A stretch of DNA of 64,000 nt from Klebsiella sp. BIGb0407 (GCF_024807845.1 NZ_JANUEQ010000005.1:1-64000), one strand, 5' to 3'. Numbered from the stretch's first letter, positions 43,529-53,111 are shown. The notes: a model not told the origin generated them from the sequence alone. Numbers and translations: made by a program.

Positions 43529-45022
43529 ATGAAAAAGATACTTTCTCATATTCTGTTAGTAGCATTAAGCTCATGTATATTAACCCACGCTTCCTATGCC
43601 CAGATGGGCAAAGAAACGTTAGAAAATAAAAAAATAACCGCGATTAAAAGCTTTTTCCCTAGGGTTGATGGCTCTTTTATTGGCGATCCCATGCCAAATT
43701 ATGATGAGGGTGAATTTAATGTTTTTTACCTGAATGATATTCGAGGTGGAGGTGATTTAGGCGTTCATGCTATTCATCTATTATCAAGCAATGATTTATA
43801 TGATTATAAAAATCATTCAGAAGTCATTCCTTATATTAATGACGTTGATGATCCTGAGCTTTTAATTGGTACAGGTTCCATCATTAAGGTGGGGGACACC
43901 TGGCATGCATGGTATACCGCACATAACCAAAACGTTTTCCCGGTAGAATCTGTTATGCATGCCACCAGTAAAGATAAACTTAGCTGGACTAAGCATCCTG
44001 AAGATACCCTCTTGCCGGGTAAAAATTACCGAGGTAATGATTTTCGGGATCCTCACGTTGTCTGGATCCCGGAGCGTCAGGAGTACTGGATGCTGATAAC
44101 GACCCGTAGCAATGGGCGGGGCATTATTGCGCGTTATAGTTCTAAAGATCTTAAGCACTGGCAGGACCAAGGGATATTTTTCGATAACGATACCATAGCC
44201 CCTGACTCAAATTTAGAATGTCCTACATTAGTCTATTTCAATGGACGCTGGTATCTGACCTTTAGCGATCAGTGGCCTCTGCGTTTAACTCAGTACCGCG
44301 TGGCGGATAAACCAGAAGGCCCATGGCATAAACTGGATGATTTTGCTGTTGATAGCGCAGGTTTCTATGCTGGGAAAATGACCTTAAAAGATGATCGACT
44401 GTTCATGTTTGGCTGGGTGCCGACAAAATCTGGAAATAGTGATAAAGGTAATATTGACTGGGCTGGAAATTTAGTTGTTCATGAATTGATCGCTGAAAAA
44501 AATGGCCAATTAAAAAGCGTTATTCCTCAGGAAATAGAGGCGAAAATTGCTGAGAGTCAGAGTGATATCCAGACGTTAAAAAGCATTAAGACCGTCGAGA
44601 GCGACTTCAGTTTTGGTCAATTAAAGTCTGATATTTATGCACCATTACCAGACAAGGGGGTTATAACGGGGACCGTCGCGCTTCCTTCTGACGGAATGAT
44701 AATCAGTTTTGGTGTTAATGCTGGAAACCCTGGTCTTGCTTATCCTAATCTGGTCTTTAATAAGAAAAAAAATAAAATCTATTTCTTTAATACAGAATTA
44801 AATGGAATCAATAAGTCCAAGGCAGAGTCCTGGATAGATATCCCGTTGGGTGACAAAGTAGACCTTAAAGTTATTTATGAAAACTCTATCGCAGTCTTTT
44901 ATATCGATAATCGTAAAGCCTTCACGACCAGAATGTACAATATGCCAGGCAAACCCTGGAGCGTTAGTTTACCGGCCGGAGATAGTATTCAGTCATCCTT
45001 CACCCTTAAAAAAATGCCTTAA
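43529..45022 (+). CDS. Exported GH32-family fructan hydrolase
   Basis: A 497-aa GH32-clan protein with a Sec signal peptide (about residues 1-24, ending 'THASYA'). The nucleophile region is the variant 'FIGDPMPNYDEGEFNVFYL', with Asp53 instead of the usual WMNDPNG context. 'FRDP' (Arg173-Asp174-Pro175) and 'EC' (Glu230-Cys231) are intact, followed by a C-terminal beta-sandwich. It probably acts in the periplasm on oligofructans such as levan or inulin fragments. It is placed between two porin genes with gaps of 14 and 12 bp. Confidence 0.8.
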   Translation: MKKILSHILLVALSSCILTHASYAQMGKETLENKKITAIKSFFPRVDGSFIGDPMPNYDEGEFNVFYLNDIRGGGDLGVHAIHLLSSNDLYDYKNHSEVIPYINDVDDPELLIGTGSIIKVGDTWHAWYTAHNQNVFPVESVMHATSKDKLSWTKHPEDTLLPGKNYRGNDFRDPHVVWIPERQEYWMLITTRSNGRGIIARYSSKDLKHWQDQGIFFDNDTIAPDSNLECPTLVYFNGRWYLTFSDQWPLRLTQYRVADKPEGPWHKLDDFAVDSAGFYAGKMTLKDDRLFMFGWVPTKSGNSDKGNIDWAGNLVVHELIAEKNGQLKSVIPQEIEAKIAESQSDIQTLKSIKTVESDFSFGQLKSDIYAPLPDKGVITGTVALPSDGMIISFGVNAGNPGLAYPNLVFNKKKNKIYFFNTELNGINKSKAESWIDIPLGDKVDLKVIYENSIAVFYIDNRKAFTTRMYNMPGKPWSVSLPAGDSIQSSFTLKKMP

Positions 45023-45034
45023 CAGGAGAGTGTT

Positions 45035-46048
45035 ATGAAAAAGTATATTACTTCTGCTTTTATGACTTTATTACTTTCTCCTGGCATGGCAGCAGCGAGT
45101 ATGAGCATTATTAAAGATAATGCAGGTCATGTGGTTGCGGTCGATCCTTGGTCATATATTGATGAGAGTGTGATGTGGACTTCTGCGCGTTCCTCTAATC
45201 CAAATGGGGGTAAGGTGCATGGTGTTTTGAAAGTTAAATATGCGATTAAAGATAATAACTGGCGTCACAGTCATCAGCATGATGGCAGCGATACGTTTAC
45301 CTTTGTTCAGGGTGTCATGCGTTCTGACGCCTTGCCTGACTGGTATCTGGCCTTCACCAGTGGTCGAAAAACAAATTATGACGGTAGCTGGGAAAGCCAG
45401 ACGTACATCAGCCAGGATCAATGGACTCAAGTTATCCTCGGGCATGAATCTTTCTATAAGCAATTACGCTATGGCTGGGATGTTATGGGAGGCAGTGTCT
45501 CCCTGGACGATCGCTGGCAGGCACGCGCAAAAATATTTGCCGACTTACAGATCACCAAACGTGTATCTATTTTTGGTTATGCTTATCAGCAAACAGACCA
45601 TAGACGCAGCGGGGGCTCGCAGAATGACAGAGATGTAAACTCATTCCAGTTTGAGCCTGGTGCCCAGTATATTATTAATGATTCAACAGGGGTCTGGTTC
45701 AGAAATTTGTTCTCTTCAGGCCGACTCGAACGCGAACAATGGGGGGATATTAAAAATAAGGAGTGGACTACTTCTGCTGGGGTATGGCACAACTGGGGTA
45801 AATTATCGACTACGTTTAGTGGTGGGTATGGACATTATAGTAAGTACAACGCCCGTCAAAATATCTCAGAAACATTTCAAAATACGCGTTATAAATTTAT
45901 AAAACTTTCAGCTAATTATCCTGTTACCCATCGATTTACCCTATCAGGAGAAGTTACCGGTACTGATTTGAAGCAAAGTGGAAATTGGGCTACTAACGGG
46001 AAATCACTCTCAACAGAGTATAAAATGATGATAGATTATAATTTCTAA
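45035..46048 (+). CDS. OmpG-like outer-membrane porin
   Basis: A 337-aa outer-membrane protein with signal peptide (about residues 1-22, 'LLLSPGMAAA') and a beta-barrel ending in Phe ('TEYKMMIDYNF'). The barrel aligns by eye with the porin at 42273-43514: shared elements include 'LPDWYLAFTSGR', the paired 'W'-rich strand ends and 'EQWGDIKNKEWTTSAGVWHNW'. It lacks the linker of its paralogue. It is the last gene of the locus; the 46049-46165 gap to convergent deoQ has a weak GAGCCAT/ATGGCTC hairpin. Confidence 0.75.
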   Translation: MKKYITSAFMTLLLSPGMAAASMSIIKDNAGHVVAVDPWSYIDESVMWTSARSSNPNGGKVHGVLKVKYAIKDNNWRHSHQHDGSDTFTFVQGVMRSDALPDWYLAFTSGRKTNYDGSWESQTYISQDQWTQVILGHESFYKQLRYGWDVMGGSVSLDDRWQARAKIFADLQITKRVSIFGYAYQQTDHRRSGGSQNDRDVNSFQFEPGAQYIINDSTGVWFRNLFSSGRLEREQWGDIKNKEWTTSAGVWHNWGKLSTTFSGGYGHYSKYNARQNISETFQNTRYKFIKLSANYPVTHRFTLSGEVTGTDLKQSGNWATNGKSLSTEYKMMIDYNF

Positions 46049-46165
46049 CTAAATGAGTTATGCACTTTCTTAGAGCCATTGTGACTTATCATGATGGCTC
46101 CTCCAACGCTAAAAAATATATCTCAGGATGCTATTTTCTCTCGCCAGAATAAATTCATTAGCGGG

Positions 46166-46951
46166 TTAATTCTCTTCCGAATCCGGCGTAATAACCTTCA
46201 CTGAGCCATTCCGACAATAGGTGAGATAATCTTCTTCCAGCGGGCAGTCGCTGATCAGTACGTCAAATTTTGACAACGGACCCATACTGGCGGGGGCGAC
46301 TTCGTCAAACAGGGCATGGCGTGCCAGCAGAATTTTACGTAACCCGCGATCCATGGCTTTATGTTTGGTAGCCAGATCGTCGGGGTTAAACCAGCTAACA
46401 CCGAAGTTTTTATGAACACCGCTGGCGGAGATAAACACTTTGCGTGGGTTAAGTGAGTCTAACGCTGACGGGTTATTCGCATCATAGAAAGCGTCACTTT
46501 TGGCGCGGTAGGTTCCGCCGCAGAGAATCGGTGTTGCGTTGGGTTTTTCATTTAGCGCGACAAAGACCCGGTGTGAGTAGCAAATACCAGTAAAGGTAAT
46601 GTCGTCCGGGATCATACTGATAACCAGCGGCATTTCCGGGCCATTGTCAAAAAAGATCAGATCGTTTTCACTGACCAGCCCAGCGGCAAGAATGGCTATA
46701 GGTAAATCATTCTGGTGATGGAGTTTGCGGTTAACATTTGGTGTCTGATTCAGCGGAGCTGGTTTATTGACCATCACAATATAGCCGCCAAGTAACGTCA
46801 GCGGTAATGGCTCATCATCCTGGCTGAAATCGCGTCGAATCGTCATTACGGAGACTTCTAGCATCCGGGCTGCTTCTTTGAGATGAATGCGGTCGGTTTT
46901 TTTCAGTAGCTCCATCAGACGCCGGATCCGTTCTTTTTTCTTAGTCTCCAT
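46166..46951 (-). CDS. deoQ: DeoR-family regulator DeoQ
   Basis: A 261-aa DeoR-type regulator that in Salmonella controls the deoxyribose operon deoKPX. The N-terminal helix-turn-helix is 'IHLKEAARMLEVSVMTIRRDF' (about residues 22-41) and the C-terminal sugar-phosphate-sensing domain (DeoRC) follows. It is divergent from deoK with a 319-bp AT-rich gap that must hold the promoters. The identification rests on similarity to the Salmonella protein as remembered and on the deoK-deoP-deoX context. Confidence 0.85.
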   Translation of the reverse strand: METKKKERIRRLMELLKKTDRIHLKEAARMLEVSVMTIRRDFSQDDEPLPLTLLGGYIVMVNKPAPLNQTPNVNRKLHHQNDLPIAILAAGLVSENDLIFFDNGPEMPLVISMIPDDITFTGICYSHRVFVALNEKPNATPILCGGTYRAKSDAFYDANNPSALDSLNPRKVFISASGVHKNFGVSWFNPDDLATKHKAMDRGLRKILLARHALFDEVAPASMGPLSKFDVLISDCPLEEDYLTYCRNGSVKVITPDSEEN

Positions 46952-47182
46952 TCATCCTTTTCCTCTACGCAATACTGTTTGTTCCTGTTACCAGGGTTAC
47001 ATTTTGTGTTTTTTAGAACATTACTATACTGCGGGATACCAGAAATTAATAGTGCTATCGCTCACGTTATTATTAATATAATTAGTTATATTTCAGTTGA
47101 TTGTGTTGTTTTCTCTTGGTTTTTATATGTTCTTTTAGTCACTTTTTTGTTAACAACAAAATAACAAAAATGATTCTGAAGT

Positions 47183-47198
47183 CGCGATCACAGTCACA
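47183..47198 (+). promoter_or_regulatory. Possible CRP site upstream of deoK
   Basis: CGCGA-TCACAG-TCACA has one perfect TCACA half and a 3/5 second half, 73 bp upstream of deoK. Catabolite control of deoxyribose use is expected. Nothing else recognisable is seen in the 46952-47270 gap. Confidence 0.4.
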
Positions 47199-47270
47199 AA
47201 TGATACTTTTGAAACATGATAATGTTACTAAAATATCATTTTCGTGTGGCAGTTTTCGAGAGGTAGTAAA

Positions 47271-48191
47271 ATGGATATCGCGGTTATCGGCTCCAACATG
47301 GTTGATCTCATTACCTATATCAACCAGATGCCTAAAGAAGGTGAAACGCTGGAAGCGCCAGCATTCAAAATCGGCTGCGGCGGAAAAGGTGCGAATCAGG
47401 CCGTTGCTGCTGCAAAGCTTAATTCTAAGGTACTGATGCTGACCAAAGTTGGCGACGATATTTTTGCCGATAACACCATTCGTAATCTGGAGTCCTGGGG
47501 TATCAATACTACCTATGTCGAAAAGGTCCCTTGCACCAGCAGCGGTGTGGCACCGATATTCGTTAACGCCAGTTCAAATAATAGTATTTTGATTATTAAA
47601 GGTGCGAATAAATTCCTTTCTCCGGAAGATATTGACCGCGCTGCGGAAGATTTGAAAAAATGCCAGCTAATTGTTTTACAGCTTGAAGTTCAGCTGGAAA
47701 CTGTTTATCACGCAATAGAATTTGGTAAGAAACACGGTATTAAAGTGTTATTAAACCCGGCACCTGCATTACGTGAATTAGATATGAGCTATGCCTGTAA
47801 ATGTGATTTCTTTGTTCCGAACGAAACTGAACTGGAAATATTAACCGGTATGCCTGTTGATACTTATGAGAATATTTGTGCAGCAGCGCGCTCATTAGTT
47901 GATAAAGGGCTGAATAATATTATTGTCACTATGGGTGAAAAAGGGGCTCTCTGGCTGACTCGCGACCAGCAAGTGCATGTTCCTGCATTCAAAGTGAATG
48001 CTGTTGATACCAGTGGTGCTGGCGATGCCTTCATTGGTTGTTTTGTACATTATTATGTTCAGGGCGGTGATGTTGAAGCCGCGATGAAAAAAGCCGTACT
48101 CTTTGCCGCATTCAGCGTTATGGGTAAAGGCACGCAATCTTCTTATCCGAGTATCGAACAATTTAATGAATATCTCGCATTAAACGAGTAA
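47271..48191 (+). CDS. deoK: Deoxyribokinase
   Basis: PfkB-family kinase converting 2-deoxy-D-ribose to deoxyribose-5-phosphate. It is 306 aa and near-identical to Salmonella DeoK as remembered. Seen: 'GSNMVDLITYINQMP' at the N-terminus, 'GCGGKGANQAVAAAKL', and the anion-hole/base motif 'DTSGAGDAFIG'. The start at 47271 follows GAGAGGTAG; an in-frame ATG nine codons upstream lacks a ribosome site. Confidence 0.95.
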   Translation: MDIAVIGSNMVDLITYINQMPKEGETLEAPAFKIGCGGKGANQAVAAAKLNSKVLMLTKVGDDIFADNTIRNLESWGINTTYVEKVPCTSSGVAPIFVNASSNNSILIIKGANKFLSPEDIDRAAEDLKKCQLIVLQLEVQLETVYHAIEFGKKHGIKVLLNPAPALRELDMSYACKCDFFVPNETELEILTGMPVDTYENICAAARSLVDKGLNNIIVTMGEKGALWLTRDQQVHVPAFKVNAVDTSGAGDAFIGCFVHYYVQGGDVEAAMKKAVLFAAFSVMGKGTQSSYPSIEQFNEYLALNE

Positions 48192-48212
48192 TTAATTGTC
48201 CACCCTACATTA

Positions 48213-48266
48213 TATACCCTGAATAATTCAAGTTGCCTTCGGGCAGCTTGATAAAGAATGGGTATA
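48213..48266. repeat. 54-bp imperfect palindromic intergenic element
   Basis: Terminal TATACCC / GGGTATA repeats enclose a longer imperfect hairpin (TCAAGTTGCC / GGCAGCTTGA with a TTCG-type loop). The consensus-like stretch AATAATTCAAGTTGC resembles a dispersed palindromic repeat I recall from Serratia, Yersinia and Pectobacterium genomes. It lies between deoK and deoP. Confidence 0.7.
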
Positions 48267-48286
48267 ACACTATAAAAGGTAGCACT

Positions 48287-49603
48287 ATGAATAATAAAAA
48301 AATCATTCAGATGCCTGATGGCTATCTGAATAATACCCCACTGTTCCAGTTTATTTTGTTATCCTGTTTATTCCCGTTATGGGGATGTGCAGCGGCACTC
48401 AATGATATTCTTATTACACAATTTAAAAGTGTATTTGAATTAAGTAACTTTGCCTCTGCTCTGGTACAAAGTGCCTTTTATGGCGGTTATTTTTTAATTG
48501 CTATTCCAGCTTCTTTAGTGATTAAGAAAACCAGTTATAAAACGGCGATATTGATTGGCTTAATGCTGTATATCGTCGGTTGTACCCTCTTTTTCCCGGC
48601 ATCGCATATGGCAACCTATACCATGTTCCTTGCCGCTATTTTTGCGATAGCCATAGGCCTGAGCTTCCTGGAAACAGCCGCCAATACCTATAGCTCGATG
48701 ATTGGCCCGAAAGCCACTTCCACGTTGCGTCTGAATATCAGCCAGACTTTTTATCCGATTGGCGCAATCGCAGGCATCCTGCTGGGTAAATATCTGGTCT
48801 TCTCCGAAGGAGAGAGTCTGGAGAAGCAGATGGCAGGAATGACTGCAGAACAGCTCCACGATTTTAAAGTGCTGATGCTGGAAAATACACTCGAGCCTTA
48901 TAAGTACATGATCATGGTTTTAGTGGTGGTGATGGTGCTGTTCCTGCTGGTCCGCTTCCCGGCCTGTAAAGTTGAGCAGACTGTGACCCACAAACGCCCA
49001 TCCGCTATGGATACTCTGCGCTACCTGGCAAGCAACTCTCGTTTCCGTCGTGGAGTCATCGCTCAGTTCTTATATGTGGGTATGCAGGTTGCTGTCTGGT
49101 CATTCACCATTCGCCTGGCGCTGGAATTAGGTGATATTAACGAACGCGATGCCTCTAACTTTATGGTGTATAGCTTTGCTTGCTTCTTTATTGGTAAGTT
49201 TATCGCCAACATTTTGATGACGCGCTTTAATGCCGAAAAAGTTCTGATTGCCTACTCGGTTATCGGTGCCATATTCCTTGCGTATGTTGCCCTGGTTCCT
49301 AACTTTAGTGTGGTGTATGTCGCAGTCCTGGTCAGTGTATTGTTCGGACCTTGCTGGGCAACGATTTATGCGGGTACGCTGAATACCGTAGATAATGAAC
49401 ATACTGAGATGGCGGGTGCAGTGATTGTGATGGCCATCGTCGGTGCAGCGGTTGTGCCTGTAGTTCAGGGCTATATCGCAGATATGTTCCACTCACTGCA
49501 GCTTTCATTCCTGGTCTCAATGCTATGCTTTGTCTTTGTCGGCATTTACTTCTGGCGTGAAAGTAAAGTCAGCCAGACGCTGGTTGAAGCGACAGAATCC
49601 TAA
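48287..49603 (+). CDS. deoP: Deoxyribose permease DeoP (FucP-like MFS)
   Basis: A 438-aa, 12-TM sugar:H+ symporter of the FucP family, close to Salmonella DeoP as remembered ('GYLNNTPLFQFILLSCLFPL', 'GLSFLETAANTYSSMIGP'). The start at 48287 (MNNKKIIQMPDGYL) follows AAAGGT; an in-frame ATG 54 bp upstream lies inside the palindromic element. It imports 2-deoxy-D-ribose for DeoK. Confidence 0.93.
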   Translation: MNNKKIIQMPDGYLNNTPLFQFILLSCLFPLWGCAAALNDILITQFKSVFELSNFASALVQSAFYGGYFLIAIPASLVIKKTSYKTAILIGLMLYIVGCTLFFPASHMATYTMFLAAIFAIAIGLSFLETAANTYSSMIGPKATSTLRLNISQTFYPIGAIAGILLGKYLVFSEGESLEKQMAGMTAEQLHDFKVLMLENTLEPYKYMIMVLVVVMVLFLLVRFPACKVEQTVTHKRPSAMDTLRYLASNSRFRRGVIAQFLYVGMQVAVWSFTIRLALELGDINERDASNFMVYSFACFFIGKFIANILMTRFNAEKVLIAYSVIGAIFLAYVALVPNFSVVYVAVLVSVLFGPCWATIYAGTLNTVDNEHTEMAGAVIVMAIVGAAVVPVVQGYIADMFHSLQLSFLVSMLCFVFVGIYFWRESKVSQTLVEATES

Positions 49604-49611
49604 GGAGAATA

Positions 49612-50628
49612 ATGATGACGACGCGTATTCCTCTTTGGCGGGCTGGTTTTAGTGAATACCCCCGCATCTTGCTGGAAAATGAAGACTTTAAGGTCACTGC
49701 ATTTTGTTATGCCAGTGGTGTTGAGGCGGTCAGGATACAAAATAGCCGCGGTGAATTAGTGATTCTGCCCTGGATGGGGCAGATGATCTGGGATGCGAAG
49801 TTTGACGGTCACGATCTGACAATGCGTAATATGTTTAAACAGCCAAAGCCGACCTCGGAAGTAGTAGGAACCTATGGCTGCTTCGCATTCCACTCCGGTC
49901 TGTTAGCCAACGGCTGCCCGTCCCCGGAAGATACCCATCCTCTGCATGGTGAAATGGCTTGCGCGACAATGGATGAAGCCTGGCTTACACTTGATGGCGA
50001 TGTGTTGAGTATCGGTGGAAGCTATGAATATGTGATGGGATTCGGGCATCACTATCAGGCATCTCCTGAGGTGGTGATGCATAAAGCCAGTAGCCTGTTT
50101 GATATTCAGATGACGGTGAAGAATCTGGCATCCGTTGTCATGCCGCTACAGTATATGTGCCATATGAATTACGCTTATGTAGCCGATGCGACTTTCAAGC
50201 AGAACATTCCTGACGAGGCGCTGAAACTCCGTGAGTCAATTCCGGCCCACGTGAAGCCGACGGAGCAGTGGCTGGCATTTAATCAGCGAATTCTACAGGG
50301 AGAAGCTCACGCAGATACCTTGAATCAGCCTGAGTTTTACGACCCGGAGATAGTCTTTTTTGCTGACAAGCTAGATACCTGGACCGATAAGCCAGAGTTC
50401 AGTATGGTTGCGCCCGATGGCACGACCTTTGTTACTCGATTCTCGAGTGAAGAACTGAACTATGTAACGCGCTGGATCCTCTATAACGGCGACCAGCAAG
50501 TCGCGGCCTTTGCCTTGCCTGCCACTTGTCGCCCGGAAGGATATCTTGCTGCAGAACGTAACGGTACTTTGCTCGAGCTAGAACCTCAGCAAACACGGAC
50601 CTTTAGGGTGACGACGGGTATTGCCTGA
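49612..50628 (+). CDS. deoX: DeoX, aldose 1-epimerase-like (DUF4432) protein
   Basis: A 338-aa galactose-mutarotase-fold protein of the DUF4432 group, the third gene of the Salmonella deoKPX operon. 'GCFAFHSGLLANGCPSPEDTHPLHGE' contains the conserved His and Glu of this group. It starts 8 bp after deoP behind AAGGAGAA; a second ATG is at the next codon. A role as deoxyribose mutarotase is inferred from fold and context. Confidence 0.88.
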   Translation: MMTTRIPLWRAGFSEYPRILLENEDFKVTAFCYASGVEAVRIQNSRGELVILPWMGQMIWDAKFDGHDLTMRNMFKQPKPTSEVVGTYGCFAFHSGLLANGCPSPEDTHPLHGEMACATMDEAWLTLDGDVLSIGGSYEYVMGFGHHYQASPEVVMHKASSLFDIQMTVKNLASVVMPLQYMCHMNYAYVADATFKQNIPDEALKLRESIPAHVKPTEQWLAFNQRILQGEAHADTLNQPEFYDPEIVFFADKLDTWTDKPEFSMVAPDGTTFVTRFSSEELNYVTRWILYNGDQQVAAFALPATCRPEGYLAAERNGTLLELEPQQTRTFRVTTGIA

Positions 50629-50649
50629 TTTCTTATCTTTAGCGTTTAA

Positions 50650-50676
50650 GAGACCGCAATTTTAGATTGCGGTCTC
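50650..50676. terminator. Terminator after deoX
   Basis: GAGACCGCAAT / ATTGCGGTCTC forms a perfect 11-bp stem with a 5-nt loop, 22 bp after deoX and before the convergent AEC transporter gene. The following TTCTGGTTTATTT is only partly T-rich. Confidence 0.8.
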
Positions 50677-50705
50677 TTCTGGTTTATTTAGTTATGGCAA
50701 AAAAT

Positions 50706-51668
50706 TTAAGTGCTGATAACTCTCGCCAGATAAACCCATATCGGTGCAGCAATAATAAAACCGATCACCGAAACGGCTAAGGATGAAGTACCGGTTCGAG
50801 TATAAACCTGGTAACTACTTGAGATGATAATGCCTGAGAATGCCGGAGGTAAGGCTACGCTCAGGACCAACATTTGCAGGATATGTGAGTCGAGACCACA
50901 TGCCCACCCGGCAAGAAGAAATATGCCAGGCATCAGGATCAGTTTGAAGAAGGTATTGTAGGCAACCTCAGCATCCAGCTCTATCTTATAGGCTGACAAG
51001 GTTAAGCCTGCGGCAAAAACGGCAACGCTTGAGTTTGCTTTTGCCAGTAATACAAAAGTCGGGTCAACCTCAGGGGGGACTTTTATACCGATCAAAACTA
51101 AAATAACCGCAAGGACAGGCGCCCAGACTACAGGCTCTTTGATAACGGAAAGGAGTGTGCTGCTAGTCGATGCGGCATCCGGGGATTTTGTTTTATTACC
51201 CGCATTCAGTAAATATAACCCTATTGGAATAGTAATCGCGTTAACCACGATGGCGACGATAGCGATAACTAAACCGGTTTCAACTCCGGTGCCATAAAGT
51301 GGGTCCAGGATAGCGAAACCTAAAAAGCCTATTGTTGGTGAACCGGCAATCAGGGCACAAACAGCTGCCTCTGCTTTGGTTCTTTTAAAAAACCACTGAA
51401 GGGTAAAATAGGAAACCATAAATAATCCTACTAACCCGACAAAACTGATGACTCCCAGAGTCGCGTTCTGGGCTAACATTTCACGATCTGCGCGCACAAT
51501 TGAGATAAATAACGCGGCAGGTAAGGCAAAATTTAAAACCAGTTTATTGAATATTCTCGCCTGATCCGACTTAAATTCATTGGTTCTTCCAGAAATATAA
51601 CCAATTAACATAATAACAATTATTGGAATAAGATCTGAGACGAGCATCTTTGAGATGAATTGTTCCAT
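50706..51668 (-). CDS. AEC-family transporter
   Basis: A 320-aa inner-membrane protein of the auxin efflux carrier family, ten predicted helices in two halves ('[20 protein letters not shown]' at the start). Bacterial members transport malonate, malate or related carboxylates. It follows the oxalate decarboxylase gene after 113 bp in the same direction, so oxalate uptake or formate export is a reasonable inference from context. Confidence 0.75.
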   Translation of the reverse strand: MEQFISKMLVSDLIPIIVIMLIGYISGRTNEFKSDQARIFNKLVLNFALPAALFISIVRADREMLAQNATLGVISFVGLVGLFMVSYFTLQWFFKRTKAEAAVCALIAGSPTIGFLGFAILDPLYGTGVETGLVIAIVAIVVNAITIPIGLYLLNAGNKTKSPDAASTSSTLLSVIKEPVVWAPVLAVILVLIGIKVPPEVDPTFVLLAKANSSVAVFAAGLTLSAYKIELDAEVAYNTFFKLILMPGIFLLAGWACGLDSHILQMLVLSVALPPAFSGIIISSSYQVYTRTGTSSLAVSVIGFIIAAPIWVYLARVIST

Positions 51669-51781
51669 TCGTGAATCCTTTATCTATGGACACATAGAAG
51701 TCGCGTGAATTCATGATAATAAAAGTAAGATTTGCTGAGTTAGTTATCGCCACCAGAGGTGGCGATATAGAGAGATAATAA

Positions 51782-52918
51782 TTATTTTACGACCGGACAG
51801 CGTGCTGCACGTAACGAATTCATCAATCTGTCATCAACATCAAGATGTCCCTGAACTAATGCTGGTGGCGTTAATGCCAGCCATTGGTTCAATGAAATAT
51901 CACGGTAGTCAGCGCGATTGAAAACATTCAGGACATGAACCGTTTCGGTTCCGGTATTTTCGATATAGTGAGCAAGGTTTTTAGGGACATAGCCCACATC
52001 ACCGGCGGTATAATCGAAGGTTCTGGCGTTAGCCACTGAGTTGAATACCGTCATACGGGCTTGCCCGGTGAGGTAATACTGAATTTCATCAGCATCAGGG
52101 TGCCAGTGAATCTCACGCATGCCGCCTGGCTTAATTTCAATCATCAGCATGGCCATACTGGTGACATCAAAGTTTTTTACATCAATAACTTTAGTTGCTC
52201 CGCCTGGCCATTGGGTTGCCGGGATATCTTTACCGCGGAAAACGTATTTCCCGGTCATTGACGCGGCACCCAGTTCTTTTCTTACTTGTTCGATATCTTG
52301 AGGAACAGGCTGTCTGAAAATATACTTTTCTTTTGCTGGGATATTGTCAAAGGCACTTTCAGGTACACCAAAGTTTTTCGCTAACACTTCTTTCGGTGTA
52401 TGGGCGAATAACTCAGTTACCAGTAATGTTTCGTTCTCAGAGAAATTACCGTCATTGAAAATCAGAACAAATTCAGTACCTTCGTCTAACCCCTGAATAG
52501 CATGAGGGAAACCTGCGGGAGCAAACCAGAGATCCCCGACTTCTAAATCTTCCACCAGCGTATTACGTTGGTCATCAACCAGATAAAAACGGACACGTCC
52601 CTGGGTAACATAAGCCCATTCAGCTTCTTTGTGCCAGTGTAGTTCACGTACTACACCCGGCCCCAGGCGCATATTCACAATTGCCAGCTCTTCGAGTGCA
52701 GGACATTCACGAACCGTAACCTCACGAGCCCAGCCGCCATCTTCTAAACGGTTATGCGCCATTGAGAAAGGAAATTTCAGATTAGGCATGCCGCCATTAT
52801 CTGTTGCTGGCGGGAGGAGAATATTAGGGTTCATTTTATCCAGGGCAATATTACGTGGGCCCGGATCGTCAGCGCCGTGAGAACCACGGATAGGTTGTGG
52901 TGCAGAGGTGTCAGTCAT
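51782..52918 (-). CDS. Oxalate decarboxylase (bicupin, OxdC type)
   Basis: A 378-aa bicupin that converts oxalate to formate and CO2 using Mn. N-terminal cupin ligands His94, His96 and Glu100 ('HWHKEAEW') plus His139; C-terminal cupin ligands His271, His273 and Glu278 ('HWHPDADEIQYY'). The active-site lid over the N-terminal Mn is Ser160-Glu161-Asn162-Glu163-Thr164 (SENET), where Bacillus OxdC has SENST; the proton-donating Glu is kept, which favours decarboxylase over oxidase activity. No signal peptide is visible. Confidence 0.92.
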   Translation of the reverse strand: MTDTSAPQPIRGSHGADDPGPRNIALDKMNPNILLPPATDNGGMPNLKFPFSMAHNRLEDGGWAREVTVRECPALEELAIVNMRLGPGVVRELHWHKEAEWAYVTQGRVRFYLVDDQRNTLVEDLEVGDLWFAPAGFPHAIQGLDEGTEFVLIFNDGNFSENETLLVTELFAHTPKEVLAKNFGVPESAFDNIPAKEKYIFRQPVPQDIEQVRKELGAASMTGKYVFRGKDIPATQWPGGATKVIDVKNFDVTSMAMLMIEIKPGGMREIHWHPDADEIQYYLTGQARMTVFNSVANARTFDYTAGDVGYVPKNLAHYIENTGTETVHVLNVFNRADYRDISLNQWLALTPPALVQGHLDVDDRLMNSLRAARCPVVK

Positions 52919-53111
52919 ATCAATACTCCATAGGAAAAGTAAGAAAATAACAACACCCTCACTCTAGCAGAGAAATTTAATAAGATTCTTTATTTTTCTT
53001 TAATTGTGCACTGATCCACTTAGTGACAAGCTCTATTTCTTATTACAGCTCTCTATTTTTTTTGTGAGTTATATTCTATTCTTTTATCTTATATGTTCTA
53101 TCCCAATCAAA

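Noticed and set aside
46979-47164. Short hydrophobic frames between deoQ and deoK
   Set aside because: T-rich promoter DNA gives hydrophobic codons by chance; no ribosome sites and two overlapping frames are equally open.
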